DNA from: JANXSF01 sp031394025 | Lineage (GTDB): Bacteria > Acidobacteriota > Terriglobia > Bryobacterales > Bryobacteraceae | Direction of reading: 5' to 3' | DNA: 5,736 nt | Assembly (NCBI GenBank): GCA_031394025.1 | Contig: JANMWO010000011.1 | Span: forward strand, 1 to 5,736 | In this document: piece after piece, positions 5,144 through 5,736 of the stretch | Layout of the letters: the number at the start of each line of letters is the position of its first letter | Position numbering within the stretch: position 1 is the stretch's first letter | Made by a program: the position numbers and the translations under genes | Notes under the pieces: generated by a model | Databases searched by the model: none | What the model was told of the DNA's origin: nothing | Seen by the model: only the letters and a program-made list of their open reading frames with translations

Positions 5144-5736
5144 ATGCTGTTCTTTGACGAAGCAGCAGTCCGTCGTCTTCTGCCCATGGGGAAGGCGGTG
5201 GAGCTGCTTCGTTCCATGTTCGACGATTTGGCCGCAGGCAAAGCCCAAAATCAACCGCGTCGCCGCTTGACCACCCATTCCAACACAACTCTGCACTCCA
5301 TGGCTGGCGCTTGGGGCTCTTATGTTGGGACCAAGGTTTATTCCACTAATCCCAAACACGGAGCCTGGTTTCTGTTTTGGCTTCTCGATGCGGAAACTGG
5401 CAGACCATTGGCTCTGTTTGAAGCTAATACATTGGGGCAACTGCGCACAGGGGCGGCTTCCGGCGTGGCGACGGCGCTGCTATCCAGAAAGGATTCTGCG
5501 GTAGTTGGCATCATCGGAAGTGGGTTCCAGGCCAGGGCACAACTCGAAGCCATGCTGGCGGTGCGGGACGTCAAAGAGGTGCGAATTTGGAGCCGAAATC
5601 GAGTCAAATGTGACATTTTTGCTGCAGAATGCGCACATTTGGCGTCAATTTGCGTCACAAAATCGCCTTCTGAGGTGCTTTTTGGAGCCGATATTGTCGT
5701 TACAGCCACCAGTTCTAAGAATCCGGTATTCGATGC
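5144..5736 (+). CDS. Ornithine cyclodeaminase / mu-crystallin family protein, cut by the window end
   Basis: The frame runs open to the window end, giving 197 complete codons of a family usually a little over 300 residues long. Members are NAD(P)-dependent enzymes acting on amino or imino acids, such as ornithine cyclodeaminase, alanine dehydrogenase and ketimine reductase. Visible motifs are the LPMGKAVELLRSMF start (13-26), NQPRRRL (36-42) and GTKVYSTNP (62-70) with Lys64. Next come LGQLRTGAASGVAT (98-111) with Arg101, a Rossmann GxGxxA at 125-130 preceded by VVGII, and ADIVVTATSS near the end. Arg39 or Arg40, Lys64 and Arg101 correspond to substrate-carboxylate binders in characterised members. 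The expected catalytic Asp lies beyond the window. The ATG comes six bases after the aceE stop with no clear ribosome binding site of its own, so translational coupling is likely. The exact substrate cannot be assigned. Confidence 0.92.
   Translation, partial: MLFFDEAAVRRLLPMGKAVELLRSMFDDLAAGKAQNQPRRRLTTHSNTTLHSMAGAWGSYVGTKVYSTNPKHGAWFLFWLLDAETGRPLALFEANTLGQLRTGAASGVATALLSRKDSAVVGIIGSGFQARAQLEAMLAVRDVKEVRIWSRNRVKCDIFAAECAHLASICVTKSPSEVLFGADIVVTATSSKNPVFD

Noticed and set aside
5042..5709. Minus-strand frames opposite the end of aceE and the OCD gene
   Set aside because: The plus strand encodes clear OCD-family motifs (RTGAASGVAT, Rossmann GxGxxA) over the same bases, so the antisense frames are shadows.

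Overview
The window looks like chromosomal DNA of a free-living aerobic bacterium, most likely a planctomycete or a close relative. Three things suggest this: moderate GC content by eye, a PQQ-alcohol-dehydrogenase-like quinoprotein of the type frequent in planctomycetes, acidobacteria and verrucomicrobia, and an intergenic repeat (a GACCGC-GAGGGA-GCGGTC hairpin in a CCGAGCCGTGACCG context) that I associate with planctomycete genomes. The assignment is an inference from remembered sequence style, not from a search.

Layout: (1) 1-1296, the 3' part of a plus-strand PQQ-dependent dehydrogenase gene, entering from upstream. (2) 1297-1942, about 650 bases without a credible gene. It is packed with small palindromes and imperfect repeats: two REP-like elements in opposite orientation, a decayed third copy, two direct-repeat pairs and a terminator-like hairpin. 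(3) 1943-2224, a ParD/CC2985-type antitoxin gene behind a promoter that overlaps inverted repeats; no ParE toxin follows it. (4) 2225-2470, a short gap with a probable promoter and a 5'-UTR hairpin. (5) 2471-5137, full-length aceE, the homodimeric pyruvate dehydrogenase E1. (6) 5144-5736, the 5' part of an ornithine cyclodeaminase / mu-crystallin / alanine dehydrogenase family gene, six bases after the aceE stop and probably co-transcribed with it.

The metabolic genes are PQQ-linked alcohol oxidation in the periplasm, pyruvate oxidation to acetyl-CoA in the cytoplasm, and an NAD(P)-dependent amino/imino-acid enzyme. Only the last two look like one operon. E2 and E3 of the pyruvate dehydrogenase complex are not in the window.

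I see no clearly new multi-gene system. The points most worth a second look are the altered PQQ pocket of the dehydrogenase (no Cys-Cys pair, Leu in place of the stacking Trp, yet a DxD metal signature), the apparently solitary and possibly decaying antitoxin, the aceE-OCD coupling, and the repeat-dense intergenic region.
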